From the NCBI GenBank assembly GCA_025716855.1, contig JAIXMQ010000011.1, positions 620,001 through 684,000 on the forward strand: a stretch of DNA of 64,000 bases, given 5' to 3'. Under the pieces are notes generated by a model. That model saw only the letters and a list, made by a program, of their open reading frames with translations. It searched no databases and was not told the DNA's origin. Positions 36,831 through 49,451 of the stretch are shown here, piece after piece. The position numbers and the translations under genes are program-made. Within the stretch, counting starts at the first letter, position 1, and the number at the start of each line of letters is the position of its first letter. The stretch is from Pilaira anomala. Its lineage: Eukaryota; Mucoromycota; Mucoromycetes; Mucorales; Mucoraceae.

Positions 36831-37287
36831 ATTAAATAATATGATATTTTTTACAAAAAAATAATAATGAAGCTGACTAAATAAGTATATTGATCTACAT
36901 AATGTCTTCTTAAACTTTTCCAACTGCACGATAATGATCTGGGACACAGATATATTGGAAATAATACCTGATGGAAGATATCAATAAGGCAGCAGATTCA
37001 CCTAGTGTCATCCACATGGATATACCTGATGAACCATCTACTGAACCGTCTACTGAACCACTAGAGGTTTTGGCTTCATTTATACCAGGAACAGAACTCA
37101 CTAATAGAATAATAAACACCACCATTTGGACTGTAAAAGCAGCAAATGCCATGAGAGATGTGCATAAATCTGGACAGCGGCTAAAATTACTTCATGAAGC
37201 AATAAGAAGCACAACAAGTGTGAGACCAATTGTAACCCAATAAATGGTAAAACCTGCAAGAAAGATACGATCAAGATTGCCTGCAGA

Positions 37288-37560
37288 CTAATTTTACTAT
37301 AAGTTTTGAGCCTTGATTAATTCTCGATAACTCACTAGGTAGTGCGAAAACCTCAATATAAACATATATTTCTGAACTTTTTTTTTCTTTTTTTTTTATT
37401 GTATTTGTGAAGTGTATATCAAAGGTCAAAATGTTCTACTGCTTACCAAGAATTTCTACCAGGTTTAAAAAAAATCTATCAATTTCAAAATTTTCTATTG
37501 ACCAAACAAAAAACTCAATTTCTATTTTACAAAAATTCTATTTTTTAATGCAAAACACTG
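37288..37560 (-). repeat. Right terminal inverted repeat of the Tc1/mariner element
   Basis: Inverted partner of 35582-35853. It ends ...GCAAAACACTG directly before the TA at 37561-37562. Confidence 0.85.
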
Positions 37561-37602
37561 TATCAGATTAAAGAAATTGCCCCTTAAGAGCCTCTTTGAC
37601 TT

Positions 37603-37604
<2 letters not shown>

Positions 37605-37662
<58 letters not shown>
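37605..37662. repeat. Poly-T tract, about 58 bp
   Basis: Uninterrupted T run just outside the Tc1/mariner element. It could be a reverse-oriented poly(A) remnant of a retroposed sequence, but no adjoining element is recognised. Confidence 0.7.
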
Positions 37663-37665
<3 letters not shown>

Positions 37666-37827
37666 TTGCTTTCTTTTTTGCTTTTTTTTATCAATTTAGT
37701 TAGTTTTAAAAAAAAAAATAATTAGTTAATAATGTCTTCCTCTTTCTAACCAGCTTGAACTTAGTTGCAATTTAAAAGTCCTAGCTATTTCTTTTACTTG
37801 ATACTATCCTAAGATGCTGTAATAATT

Positions 37828-38816
37828 GCGACTCTTTAAGTGTCATTTACACTACAAAAAAAAAAAAAAAAAAAAAAAAGAAAAAAACCTCGCCTATTAT
37901 TGCCTGACTCCAGCATTTAACGTCTCCAAGTTCACACCTTACCCTCTAACTCCCATTATTCTCTAACTTTAACGTCTAGCTAACCTCTCCCATAATTCTA
38001 TAATCTCCCCCATAATTCTATAGCCTCTCCCATAATTCTGTAACCTCCCCCTAAGATATCTGTAACCTCTTTGTCTTTATTCAAACACAACATATCAGGA
38101 TATTCAAGAAATAACAAGATGATGGTTATATTAGTATGGAAGAGTTGTTCTTTCAGTTTTATTTTACTTAATAAATGAACCCCAAGCCTTCTCTCATTAA
38201 GTACTAATTGTTCACATGAAGTTAAAGAATAATAATGATGTCGTGATGGTAAATAGGAGAGCTTCAAAAGAAGACAAAATCAATTACCATAGAGAAATTA
38301 AATGTAGTATATCTTTATCCGAGTTAACTAAAATAACTAACTACCTTGGATAACAAGAGAAAATGTAAAGTAGTTACAGATAAGAAACACAGAGAATAGA
38401 TAAAATATATTGTATAGTTTATTAAAAGAAAATAATAAAAATACAACTATAAAAGAATAAAATTAAACGGTATAGAAACACTAGCGTGATATTTATATCT
38501 GTTGTGAGGTATTTATAATAAAAATAATGGTTGAAAATTACTCGGTAATTAATGGCTAAGTATTAATAAGTGACTGAGTAATTGGTAATAGTACGAGTCG
38601 AGCTGGTAATAAATATAATGCAACTGAGTCATTTCAGGTGTGAATTAAGACGATGCAATTAAAGATAATGGTGTAAAGTTAGATAATAATGATGTGAAGT
38701 TGGAGAAAAAAGTTGTGAAGTTAGAGAATAGTGGTGTGAAGCTAGCCGGTGAAGTTAGACAAAAATTACGAGTAAGTTTTTTTTTTTTTCAGCGTACACG
38801 ACACTTAAAGAGTCGC
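37828..38816. mobile_element. Non-coding 1-kb element with 17-bp inverted ends and minisatellite arms
   Basis: The ends are exact inverted copies of GCGACTCTTTAAGTGTC (37828-37844 and 38800-38816). Both arms carry related short repeats in opposite orientation. On the left is a run of about four 20-bp units containing CCCATAATTCTA (about 37983-38060), preceded by TCTAACT-type repeats. On the right is GTGAAGTTAGAGAATA-type repeats (about 38672-38760). The middle (38060-38280) shares similarity with 41500-41660. No transposase is seen. It looks like a non-autonomous element of unknown superfamily. Confidence 0.55.
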
Positions 38817-40941
38817 GACTTTTATGGCATCTGGGGGACATAGTATTTTCTTTTTCTTTCCTCTTCTTCGTTTTCTTCCCAATTCATATTGTTAATAGTT
38901 GTATTAATACTAGATTCTTATAAGTATCATACACTAGATTTTTATAAATATCATTCACCAGGTTTTTAAAAATATGGCAGATGATAACTATTTATAATTT
39001 TTTTGTATGTACAATTTTATCGCGGATGATATATTACATTTTTTCGCAAATGATACATACTTTTAATTGTTCTTGATGAGTAAGCAAAAGTTCTACTGTC
39101 GTCTGATAGCTGCCATAAAGTACGAAGCTGATTGTCACGGATAGAGTTTTTTCATATATCCAGCATCTTTTGTCTTTGCTAAATTCATATTGTAATTGCA
39201 TCAATGGATCCAAATTATGTAATTATGTTTTTAAAGCAAACAGTGGGCCGTATTACTTAATTCTTCACGGTTTTCCTTAAAGAAACATAGTTATTCCCAT
39301 AATTGTTTAGCTTTCTTTGTATATGTAATTATGTCTATCCAACGGTTACGCCAGAACCTGTAAATATCTTAAAAATTCTATCTTGTCTTGACTAAATATA
39401 AAAAAATAAAGATTCGAAAATAAAGAAAAAACATATAATGCTCTTAAATCAGTTACAGTTTTTTTGAATGGTATCTAACTACATCGCTAGAGTTTTTATA
39501 ACAGTGATACAGCTAGGGATTATTTAGTTGTATAAGTTGGGGATAGTTATTAAATGTAGAAAGTGGATACAGATAATAGAAAAGTAAATAAAAATGTGAG
39601 CACCAGACTATTGAGTTGTCAACTTAGAAAGACTTTATTATATTTAGTTTATGAGAGATGGTATTTAGCGACTAGTTGTCTTTAAAGGAGTATCAGCAAA
39701 GTTATTATTTAACAATGGGATGACTACATAAGCATGCTTTTTTTAAAGCTAAGTTGTCATGGCAATGTTTAGTCTGTTTAAAGTTACTTCCTTTTGTTAA
39801 CCTGCATAAAACCAAACGTTTTGCAGTTCTGGATATGGAAAACGAGAATGATTTAAATCATTTTATTGATCTGCTCAATATTTTTTTTTCGATGAGCTTA
39901 ACATGACAGTTTATTTTACATATTTGAGTCCTTAGTAAACTATCAAAAATAAAACGCAAGTTCCAAAGGTGTGTTATATAGGTAATTTTTTTTTAAAAAA
40001 AAGGAGAACCACTCCAAAAATAATGTCACCGAATAAAAGTAACGGCATAATTATTAGAGTTGACATAAAACGTTTGTTTCTTTAAATAGAGCAAACTTTG
40101 CCATTGATAAACAGCAATAAACCAAAACGAGAAAAAGACTAGACCACAGAAAATCCAAAACCTTGTCACCATAAATCAATATCTCTGAAGCAAATTGTAA
40201 AACAGACATACTCTAAAGAATTTAAAAATTATTGAATAAAATTTCGTGCCAGTTTTTCAAAACTGTCAATTTATGTTAAAAGAATCAAGTTCCATCATTT
40301 GTTTTTTTTAGACACTAGGTTTAATTTAATTAATTTACAGTGAATAGGTAAAAGTCATATGTGAATTATAAGGATAGAAGTTGTCATAGAGGTAAACAGA
40401 TTATTCTTAAAACAGTGATTTTTTCTTCTTATTTTTTTCTCATGAAGATAAAGAAACATCCATCACATATATAAGCTATTAAAGGCATGTATATTAACTT
40501 TAATAAAGAGGATGGTTAAGTTAAAGTAATAGGGAAAAGAAAAGTGCATGTTATAATATGTCTGTGGTGGTGGTGGTGGTGGTGGGGGGGGTTATTACTT
40601 TAATATGAAGCCTCCAGAAGATTTATTTTTATGTAAAATACTGTGTAGGTGAACGAATTTGATGTGCTGCTTCGTAACAACGTAATACGATGTTTTTATC
40701 TTTGTAACCATTATGGTGTATAAGTTGATACTGACTGGTGTAATTACAAATATGTATAAATACATAAATTTCAGTGATGTTGGTGCATGTGCACATACAA
40801 AATGAGGGTAATATTTTTCTGTTTGTGGAGCAAACAAAAATTGACAGTTATCTTTAGCAACTCATACTACTCATAACTATTAAATGCAATATCTTATCAT
40901 CCAATAAACAAGAAACGAGCTATAAACTAAAATAAATCCTC

Positions 40942-40943
<2 letters not shown>
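38817..40943. other. Gene-poor AT-rich region
   Basis: No supportable gene. It contains (GGT)n at about 40567-40583 followed by a G run. Open frames up to 80 codons lack any recognisable motif. Confidence 0.5.

Positions 40944-41016
<73 letters not shown>
40944..41016. repeat. Poly-T tract, about 73 bp
   Basis: Longest homopolymer in the window. It may be the reversed poly(A) tail of a retroposed insert or a slippage-expanded tract. Confidence 0.8.
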
Positions 41017-41019
<3 letters not shown>

Positions 41020-42203
41020 TTCTCTTCATTCAATAATATATAATTTATTGTTTTATTGAAATGAATATTCCAATGATATCAATATTTTAGGGGAAGGACA
41101 TAGTATTTTCACACAGGTGTTTTTTTTAAAAATTACGAAATAACACAAACAACCTATAAATAAATTAAAAAGAATAACGAAGAGTTTGAAATAACAAATC
41201 ATTCCAAACGTCAACCTCAAATTGCAAATGGGTAAAAATAATAATTCAAGATTGGCCAAGTCGTATATAGTAAAAATAGTTCTTTGTCAATTTAAAGTAA
41301 AAGCATTTACCAACAATTCTGTAGCAACGGATCCAGACTAATAACAACCATGTAATATAGCTACGTACAAGGTGATCTTTAGTCAGGGACAATAGGTTTT
41401 TATCTAATCTTGATAGATAGGATCAAGAAATAAAATATAATCAAAAGCAGAAGAGTTGGGTATAGACCATTTAAACCCATCAGAAAAATGGTCCCTTTAT
41501 TTAAACATAATTATCAGGATATTCCATATATAAAAAGATGATTATTATTTTAATTTAGAAGAGTTCTTTAAGTTTTTATTTTACTTAATAAATCAATCCG
41601 AAGTCTTTTCTCATTAATAACTGATTGTCTACATATACTACTGAATCCTCAACATAACCAACATAAGATGGTGAAGAAGTAGCTATACCAACAGCAGATC
41701 AAACAAAAAGATGTATCATATTCAGCGTTATATTTTATGTCATACTGGGAAGTTATATTACTTGCGATATGATGATATGTATACATATTATAGCAGTGAT
41801 TATAATTATTAGCAGCTGCATATACACACACACACACACCTGGTTCAGATAATTTGTCTGATTTACTTGGTCGCATAAAAATGGATAATCATCATCATCT
41901 TCTTTTAATTGTAACACTTCGCAAATCATGTTTATTATCACTTTTGGGATGATGTATCTAGTCGAACTTTCAAACATAATACATAGTTATTTTGACCCAT
42001 TTGATACATGTAAGATTTAAACTAATTTTATCAGCTTTATTAACAATGAAGTTATATTTTCATTATGTAGATTGAGTTACGCATATTATCTTCAGATAAT
42101 TACTTTGTCTTCCTCTGTGTTTATAAACCAAAGTTCTCATGCAATAATAAATGTTGGTTGGTTTAAAGTAATAATTGATTATAAATATAATTCACTTTCT
42201 GAA

Positions 42204-42236
<33 letters not shown>

Positions 42237-43870
42237 TTAGATATTTCGTCTAAGTATAGTTTATTATCATACTCAACTATCAATAGTAAAGGTTTTGTTG
42301 AGAGTACATTAGAAAATTCTAGTATTATATCTAACAAATAGTAATTATTCCAGAATCTAAAAGCAATACCAATTTATCAATACTAAACTAATTTTAGCTT
42401 GCCCCTTTGGGATTGATTTTTAATGTTTCAAATGTAACAACTTTAAATGTGAACAGAAAGTAAGTGGGATAAAAAAAAGTAGTAAGTATATGAAATTAAA
42501 AAAAAATGTTGTTAATTTGTTCCTCTTTTCGCAGGTTTACAACACTTGTTGAAAAATACTTAAATACCAGTTTATCTTCAACCGAATTCCTATCAAATAT
42601 TTTGATAGGCTTATTTACATGCTAAGTGACAACCTTGTACTTAATTACAGAAGGGATCATATCCAAATAAGTTTAGGTATTCAACCAGCAAAACTTTCAT
42701 TATTTAAAAAAGAGAGAAGAAATATTACAGATGCAATTGAGAAGCAGGTGGCTATCTCTATGATCACGAAGGTCAATGAACAGGTAATAATATATATTGT
42801 TTGATGCTTTGACGCATTGTTAATTAAATGTGTATTGTAGGAATTTCTTTGCAAGTCTTTCCAGCGAGTGTAGTAATATTTATGTTGTAAAAGTTGTAGA
42901 TAACTGTGTGGTATCATGTAACTTGCCCTGTCAATAACATGATACTTTTCAAAAAATGTTTCTGGTTTGTAGGGTTATGGAAGTCGCCTTTAAAAGCGCT
43001 CGCTAATCATGCAACCAGCTACTCCAATCCCGAACACAGAAATGATTAAAAGAAAAATGGATACTCTTTGCTATGAAAACATGGAAGAAATAGAAGAATT
43101 CCATTTGGAAATTGCAAGGACCACAAGATCTCTTGAAAAGATATGTTCCCTAACCAGTTTCCTGCCAAGCAAAGGTGAATATAATAAATTATCTAGATAT
43201 ATAAAAAAAAAAAACACGAAAAAAAGTACATTGAAAAAATAAATAAAACACTTCGAAAAAAAAATAAAACACTTCGAAAAAAAATACTTTGAAAAAATAA
43301 ACAAAGTACCCTTTGTGATGAGGTCGCCGCGTCGGGTATTTACTGTAGGACTCCCCTGTGCTTTTCTGTAGATGAGATCGACAAGAATCAGTATTCAAGG
43401 TGATCTTAGCTTTATTTAGGGAACGAACAGTATCAAATGACACCGGGCCCATTATAAAACTTAAAAACATATTACTTAAATAAAACAAGCCCTTTATTCT
43501 CTATTTAAGTTTGAAACTTAATCGCTACTAAAGAGACAGAAGTGGGTTATTATAGTCAAGAAATTGTTGAATATAGTAGTTTATAAAAACAATAAGTACG
43601 AAAAGACCCACCTTGAGAAAAGACTTACGGAATTCAAATTTCCTCAAATGTGACTGCGAGATCAGGGAGTATTTAGCTTTATCCAGCTACTGTATAGCCT
43701 AAACACTCCCTGTCGGGGGAAGAAATCAATGATAACTGTTCGGGAAGGTTTATTGTTATTGTTACTGATATTGCTGTTGAAAATCTGTAGACTTAACAGA
43801 GCCAATTGTTAGGGAAGAGCAAATGTCATGAGAGCTAAAGCCTTGTCAATCCCAAAAAAAAAAGTTTTTT
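41017..43870. other. Gene-poor region with repeat fragments and short open pieces
   Basis: 41500-41660 is a diverged copy of 38075-38240 (both contain ATCAGGATATTC and TTATTTTACTTAATAAAT). A T run lies at 42206-42234. Open pieces at 42619-42804 (MLSDNLVLNYRRDHIQISLG...) and 43009-43242 (MQPATPIPNTEMIKRKMDTL...) look somewhat coding but match nothing I recognise. A short tandem repeat built on AAAACACTTCGAAAAAAA covers about 43240-43300. An inverted pair GGGAGTATTTAG/CTAAACACTCCC occurs at about 43665-43712. Confidence 0.45.
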
Positions 43871-46406
43871 TTTCTTTGTTACAGCGAAAAAAAAAATGAG
43901 CCAATCAAATCATCGGAAAAAGGGGAAAAAGTGAATTTTTAGGTAAAAATCAGCAGGTCCCGACCTTTGGATTTTTTCAAGTGTTTTAAATGTGGATATA
44001 TCTCGGGATTATAAGAATTTTAGAGCAAAGATATTGAATGGTTTCTAATATAAAATTTGACGCTCTTTCGAATGGTGTAAAAATCAAAGTAGAGTAATTA
44101 TAAAGATTAATGTTTATTGTGAAAAGTCAAATTACGGTTTTTGTTAGGGCAGGTATATTTTTCATATCTAAAGTTATGAATCCAAATACATGAAAAATGC
44201 GTCTTTAAATTCTGCATCGACTGTATATCATGTTGTATATTAGAATAGTTGATTTAGGATGACTTTAATTTGACAAGAAAGAAAATTTTGTCCATATCTC
44301 GATTTTTTTTTTCATTTTAGGGGTAAAAAACGGGGCGTCCATAGGGGGTTATGGTGCATCTAGTCTACTTTCATAGGGTGTGTAACGTTTCACACTGCTT
44401 AAATCCTATATACACCCCGTTTGTTTTTTTCCTTTAAAAATGTAAAGATATTGACAAATTTTCTTTCTTGTCAAATTAAAGTCATCTTAAATCAAGTATT
44501 CTAATATACAATGTGATATACAGTCGATGCAGAATTTGATGGCACATCTGTCTATGGATTTAAAATGATATGTCTAGAAGCATAAAATATACTTGCCCTA
44601 AACAAAGACTGTAAATTCGACTTTCTTAAAAATACAATAATAGCCATTAATCTTTATAATTACTTTACTTTGATTTTTACTTCATTCAAATTTTATACTA
44701 GAAACTATTCAATAGCTTTCCTCTAAAAGCTTTATAATACCAACATATATTATCCACATTTATGTAAGCATTCAAAAAAAATCAAAAAGGCTCGGGAAAC
44801 AGTTTTTGCTAGAGAAAGTATATTTTTTATATATAAAAAAATATATCTTTGTATGAAGATATCTTCCCATATAAATTTAGAATTTTCTGGATATAGTATT
44901 GTATAATAAAATAGTTAATATTGAAGGAATTTACTTTGACATGAAAGATTTCTAGGGCTTAAAATTTAAGCTGTGTTTAGTTAATTTAGAGTGGTGACTC
45001 ACCCACCAATAAGCGCGCCTCATATAAACTACACACACCACATATTTAAGCCCAGAAAACCTTTCATGTCAAAGTAAAGTCCTTCAATATTAACTATTTT
45101 ATTATACAATACTATATCCAGAAAATTCTAAATTTATATGGGCAGATGATTGTATATAAAGATGTATTTTTTATATGTAAAAAATATACTTTTTCTAACA
45201 AAAACTGTTTTCCTTACATGCACTACAAATGGAGAGTGCATGTAGCATGGTCTATATACACCTCGTTTTTCGGTCCCAGAAATCAAAATTTTGACAAAAA
45301 ATACCTTCTTGTCAAAGTAAATCCTCTAAATCAACTATTTTATTAAACAATATGATATACAGAAAGTGTAGAATTTAAAGGCGCATCTTTCTAAATAATT
45401 CGATTTATATTATTAGAAACAGAAAATAACTTCCCTAATAAAAACTTTATTTCGTTTTCTGACAATAAACATAAATTATTATTATTACTTGGCTTTGATT
45501 TTTACATCATTAGAAAGAGCGCAAAATTCTACATGTGTCATTAAAAGGCCAACTTTAAAACCTTTTTAATCTAAAGATGTATGGATATTTCTGAATTTTG
45601 AAAAAATCCATAGGGGGGGACTAGCAAATTTTTCTAAAAAATGGAATTTTTTTCACAGCTTAAAAAAAATAAAAATTAGAAATGTAGATATATCTTTGTA
45701 TTTAAATGGTTTTAAAGTTTAGCTTTTTATTGATGTCTAAGGTAGAATTTGACGCTCTTTCGAATGGTGTAAAAATAAAGTAGTATAATTATAAAGTTTA
45801 ATAGTCATTGCGAGAAAGCACAGCTTCTATTAGGACATGTATATTTTTTATATACAAGATAATAAATCTAAATGCATAGAAATCTTAGTTTTTAAATTCT
45901 ACATCTTTGGAATATAACATTGTCTAACAAAATAGTCTGTATCCTGATTTGGTTTTTTTCCTGTTTTTGGACCTAAAAATTGAGATTTGGGTCCAAATTT
46001 CTTTCTTTTCAAATTAAAGTCTTTTATTTACCTATTCTATTTACTATATAATATACAATCAATGCAGAATTTGAAGGCGCATCTTTCTATTGATTTAGAA
46101 TTATTATTTTTTATGTAGAAAATATACTTGCCCTAACAAAAACTGTATATCGTTTTTTCATAATACCTATAAACATTTGTTACTATTTTACTTTGCTTTT
46201 TACATCATTAAAAAGAGCGTCAAATTCTACATGTATTGGTAAAAAGCTAAGCTTTAAAACCTTTTTAATGTAAAGATGTATGGATATTTCTGAATCTTGA
46301 AAAAATCCATAGGGGGGGACTGGCTTATTTTTGCCTAAAAATACACTTTTCCCCCCTTTTCCGATGATTTGATTGGCTCAATTTTTTTTTCGCTGTAACA
46401 AAGAAA
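43871..46406. repeat. Array of nested large palindromes (foldback-like element)
   Basis: The outer ends are inverted copies: TTTCTTTGTTACAGCG...GAGCCAATCAAATCATCGG on the left (43871-43985) and its reverse complement on the right (46290-46406). Inside are several smaller palindromes: arms at about 44060-44310 and 44450-44700; 44800-44965 and 45040-45225; 45640-45960 and 45975-46290; plus an unpaired reverse arm at about 45270-45560. Arms share motifs such as GACGCTCTTTCGAATGGTGT and TTTAAATTCTGCAT. No open frame of gene size. Function unknown. Confidence 0.75.
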
Positions 46407-47279
46407 ATCATGTCTACAATACCTCGTTTTTCTTTATCAAAAAGACTAATTAAGGCCAGTAAACACAGGTAGTGTAGCGTAGGGCTTTACTGTCGTAATA
46501 GAATGGTAGTATCAAAAGGTCTCTTCCTTTAAAAAATTTTTTTCACCATAAATTAAAAGTGAAAGAGGCAGATTTAACTATATCAAGAATTATATTACCT
46601 TGGCAAATATTGACCACCAAAAGTTTTAATGCAATTGTATAGTTAGTTAAACTGATATGACTGATTTATTTTTACTTAAGCAAAATGGCATGTCCTCAAG
46701 GATAAAGAAAATTAACAATTATAGGTAGCAATGTACATAACTAGTCCAAGAAGTAAACTTCTAGGACCAGGAACTATCCCATGGTAAGTTAATTATAGAT
46801 GTAGAATAAAGAAATGTCGAGATCTATACTAATGCATTACACTTCGATAAGTGCTGATTGCCGATCGTGGCGCCCCAAGAATTCACCTTTATTTATTTTC
46901 ACAACAATTATTGAAAGGCTAGCGTATGTACATTAAAAATCCTTGATCTGAACTTATGCTTTCATGTGGATAGTTATTTAGGTTATACAAATGTAGACAT
47001 AATAGAGAAAATAAAGAGATTTTTTTTTTGACGTATACATGCATGTGACATATAAAACCTTAAAGCAAGTTTCTTTTAATAGTCCTTTTACAATTGAGGA
47101 ATCGCACATGATCGTTTCACTTACTACGTTTGTACTTTGCTTTATTTGAAAAAAGAGGTCGATCGTGGGCATACATAGTATCACAATTTAAATAATGAAT
47201 TTAATAACATACCGGTATATATAAAAAAGAGGAGGGTAATTTCTATTTGTGTAATAAAAAAAGGAATTTATAATATTCT
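46407..47279. other. Gene-poor spacer
   Basis: AT-rich with no recognised gene or repeat. It lies downstream of the SLC35-like gene's 3' end. Confidence 0.5.
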
Positions 47280-48448
47280 CTATTCGATATGTTTTTTAGT
47301 AGCAGAGGCATGCTTGTAATAGTTATAACCTATGATACCAATGATAGATATCATTAACCTAAATTCATAATACTGATGTTATGCACCCAGTGTGTGATGT
47401 TAAAAAAATATTCTATATATTACCCCATATATGTTTTGAATGTAAGCTCATCGCCGTAAATCAATACAGATAAAGCAATAACTACTATTTCCTTGCTAAT
47501 ACCTGCTACACTTAGAGTCACCGTACTGGTACCTTTGATTAAATAAAGCTCTGCAATTGTCATAATAAAGGCTACATACAAAATCAATACACTAATCATA
47601 TGTTATTTTATTTTCTCATACCTAATACACCGCCAAATGACATAATACCTAAGGAAATAATTGATTTTGATACAGAATCAAAATAGAAATTAGTTGTAGC
47701 TGTATCCTGTTGTTGAAATGGCCTCTCAATGACCAAACTTAATGATAGCATCGTGATGAACATGATTGGACTCAGGTGGTACATGGTAGCTAATGGACTA
47801 TTATTCTTATTGGATTTACTTGACTTCATGAGATATTGGGCCATATTCCATCTTAATCCAGAAGCAACAGCTGCAGTTAGTACCAAGATAAAGCCTTTAC
47901 TATCGAACTTTGGTTCACCATCTATCGTTAACCAAACACCAAATACAATAAAAGATATCACACCAACTAACTTTAATGATGGCCTTTCAAATCCAAATAA
48001 AAAAGAGAAAATTAAAACCCAAACAGGTGTGCTTGATTTAATCATCGTATAAAATGAAAGTGTAATCAATACAAGTGATGCATTTGCACAACATATCTCT
48101 ACAGCTGCTGCAACACCGCATGGTACCTATTCATATATTTATAAAACGATAAGAATATACACGCTTTTTACTTCACGATTTTTTTTTTTTAAAAAAACCT
48201 ACTACTTTAATAAAATATTCCATAAAAGAATAATTTTGTACTGTATGTCCATAATAATTTATTAAAATTCTTGTCATGATGGTATGTATACCTGAATGAA
48301 CTGCACTCATGAGCAAAGGTAAATTGAAATTGTAATGATCTTTCCCCATCAATGTCTTGTTATAGATGGACAGTATCGTTGAAAAAAAGTACCAAGTAAA
48401 TATATATAAAGCATTGTATTTCCATGCTGTTTTCGACACTTTTTGCAT
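47280..48448 (-). CDS. Sugar-phosphate/nucleotide-sugar transporter, SLC35C2/Ymd8-like
   Basis: Four exons on the minus strand: 48448-48203, 48126-47622, 47571-47424, 47358-47280; 325 residues. About ten membrane helices of the drug/metabolite transporter superfamily, TPT branch. Landmarks: YIFTWYFFSTILSIYNKTLM, VPCGVAAAVEICCANASLVL, ITLSFYTMIKSSTPVWVLIF, SGLRWNMAQYLM and STVTLSVAGISKEIVVIALS. The IKSS/TP and GLRW motifs point to the SLC35C2 (OVCOV1)/yeast Ymd8 group in the Golgi; substrate not established. The first donor may lie 3 nt upstream (48206), which only changes one Val. Confidence 0.88.
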
Positions 48449-48591
48449 AGAATATGTAAATTAAGTAAAAAGATAAGAGATAAAAAAAGAAGGGTACTTT
48501 TTACAAATAATTATCGTTCGAGACTTTAATCCTATTGTAGCACGTGAGTTTTGACAGTCTTCTCGTTAGAGTTGCTTGGCAAAAAACAGTA

Positions 48592-48763
48592 CAGTACCCG
48601 CTCTATTTAAGGCCGTTCGATTTAAGGCCGTTTCCGATTTAAGGCCGCAATTCTCTGCAAAATTTGGCCATTTTTAACTTCCTCAAGCAGAAATAAGGCT
48701 ATGATACGATTTAAGGCCACAAAAGTCTGAAATTTTTTTCAGCCTTAAATAGAGCGGGTACGG
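48592..48763. mobile_element. 172-bp MITE, mariner/pogo-like, with TA duplication
   Basis: Inverted ends CAGTACCCGCTCTATTTAAGGC (48592-48613) and, on the opposite strand, CCGTACCCGCTCTATTTAAGGC (48742-48763) are flanked by TA on both sides (48590-48591, 48764-48765). The interior repeats GATTTAAGGCC three times and codes nothing. The CAG/CCG start and TA duplication fit the Tc1/mariner-pogo group. Confidence 0.8.
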
Positions 48764-48765
48764 TA

Positions 48766-49451
48766 AAATGCTTCGAAACGTTTACTTTCATGCATCCATA
48801 TTTACTTTTTATCCTTTAACTTTTATATTATTTAGATACTTGTCAAACAGGTATTGGTTTTTTATGAACTGTCAGGATTATAAACTCAAATCACTTAATT
48901 TCAAGTCATCAGACATAAGTGCATATAGTCAAACACAATTCATTGGTTACATGAGTACAAGTGTTGCGTATGCAGTATAAAAAAGACTTGTAAAAAAAGA
49001 AGGCGTGTAACCTATAACTTGAGAACAATAAAAGAGTGATAGTTCAACAAGATGCGTATAAACATTTTATCCTTACTTCAGAAAATGCACTTCTAAGTAA
49101 AATGTACCATTGTTATTTATGACATAGTATATTATCACTGGTCTTGCGATTAACAATGCATAAAACATGAGGTGAGTTGCTTCTATAACAACTTTACACG
49201 ACCATAAAATTGAATAAACGAGAGATCAAAAAATGTGGAATGTTCTGCTTCAAAAAGAAAAGGACAAATTATCCACAGCGTATACAACGTTTTCTATTGA
49301 AATAAGGGTATGGTAAATTGTCTTAACTTGGCAATTGTGTACAACTTTCTCATTTTAGGTTAAAAAAGAATCGTTCTTAAATATTTTCTTTTCTTTTCTC
49401 TTTCTTTCTTTTTTTTTTTTTACTCCTTTAAATATTTTTTTTTTTTTTCAA
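48766..49451. other. Intergenic spacer
   Basis: About 690 bp between the MITE and VPS27. A 70-codon frame at 48768 starts in the MITE flank and shows no domain. T-rich promoter-like tract just before 49452. Confidence 0.5.

Larger units (their letters stand above)
35582..37560 (+). mobile_element. Tc1/mariner-type DNA transposon, defective
   Basis: A 1979-bp element flanked by TA (35580-35581 and 37561-37562), the target duplication of this superfamily. It is bounded by long inverted repeats of about 272 bp, starting CAATGTTTTGCATTAAAAAA on the left and, inverted, CAGTGTTTTGCATTAAAAAA on the right. The interior holds fragments of an IS630/Tc1-like transposase on the plus strand. Confidence 0.85.

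Noticed and set aside
36910..37152. 80-codon minus-strand frame with a hydrophobic start
   Set aside because: Overlaps the interior of the transposon and an equally long plus-strand frame; no family recognised.
43071..43488. Phe-rich minus-strand frames
   Set aside because: They arise from tandem A-rich repeats (AAAACACTTCGAAAA) read in reverse.
48600..48763. TTTAAGGCC repeats as a possible CRISPR-like or regulatory array
   Set aside because: Spacing is irregular and the block is fully explained as a TA-flanked MITE.
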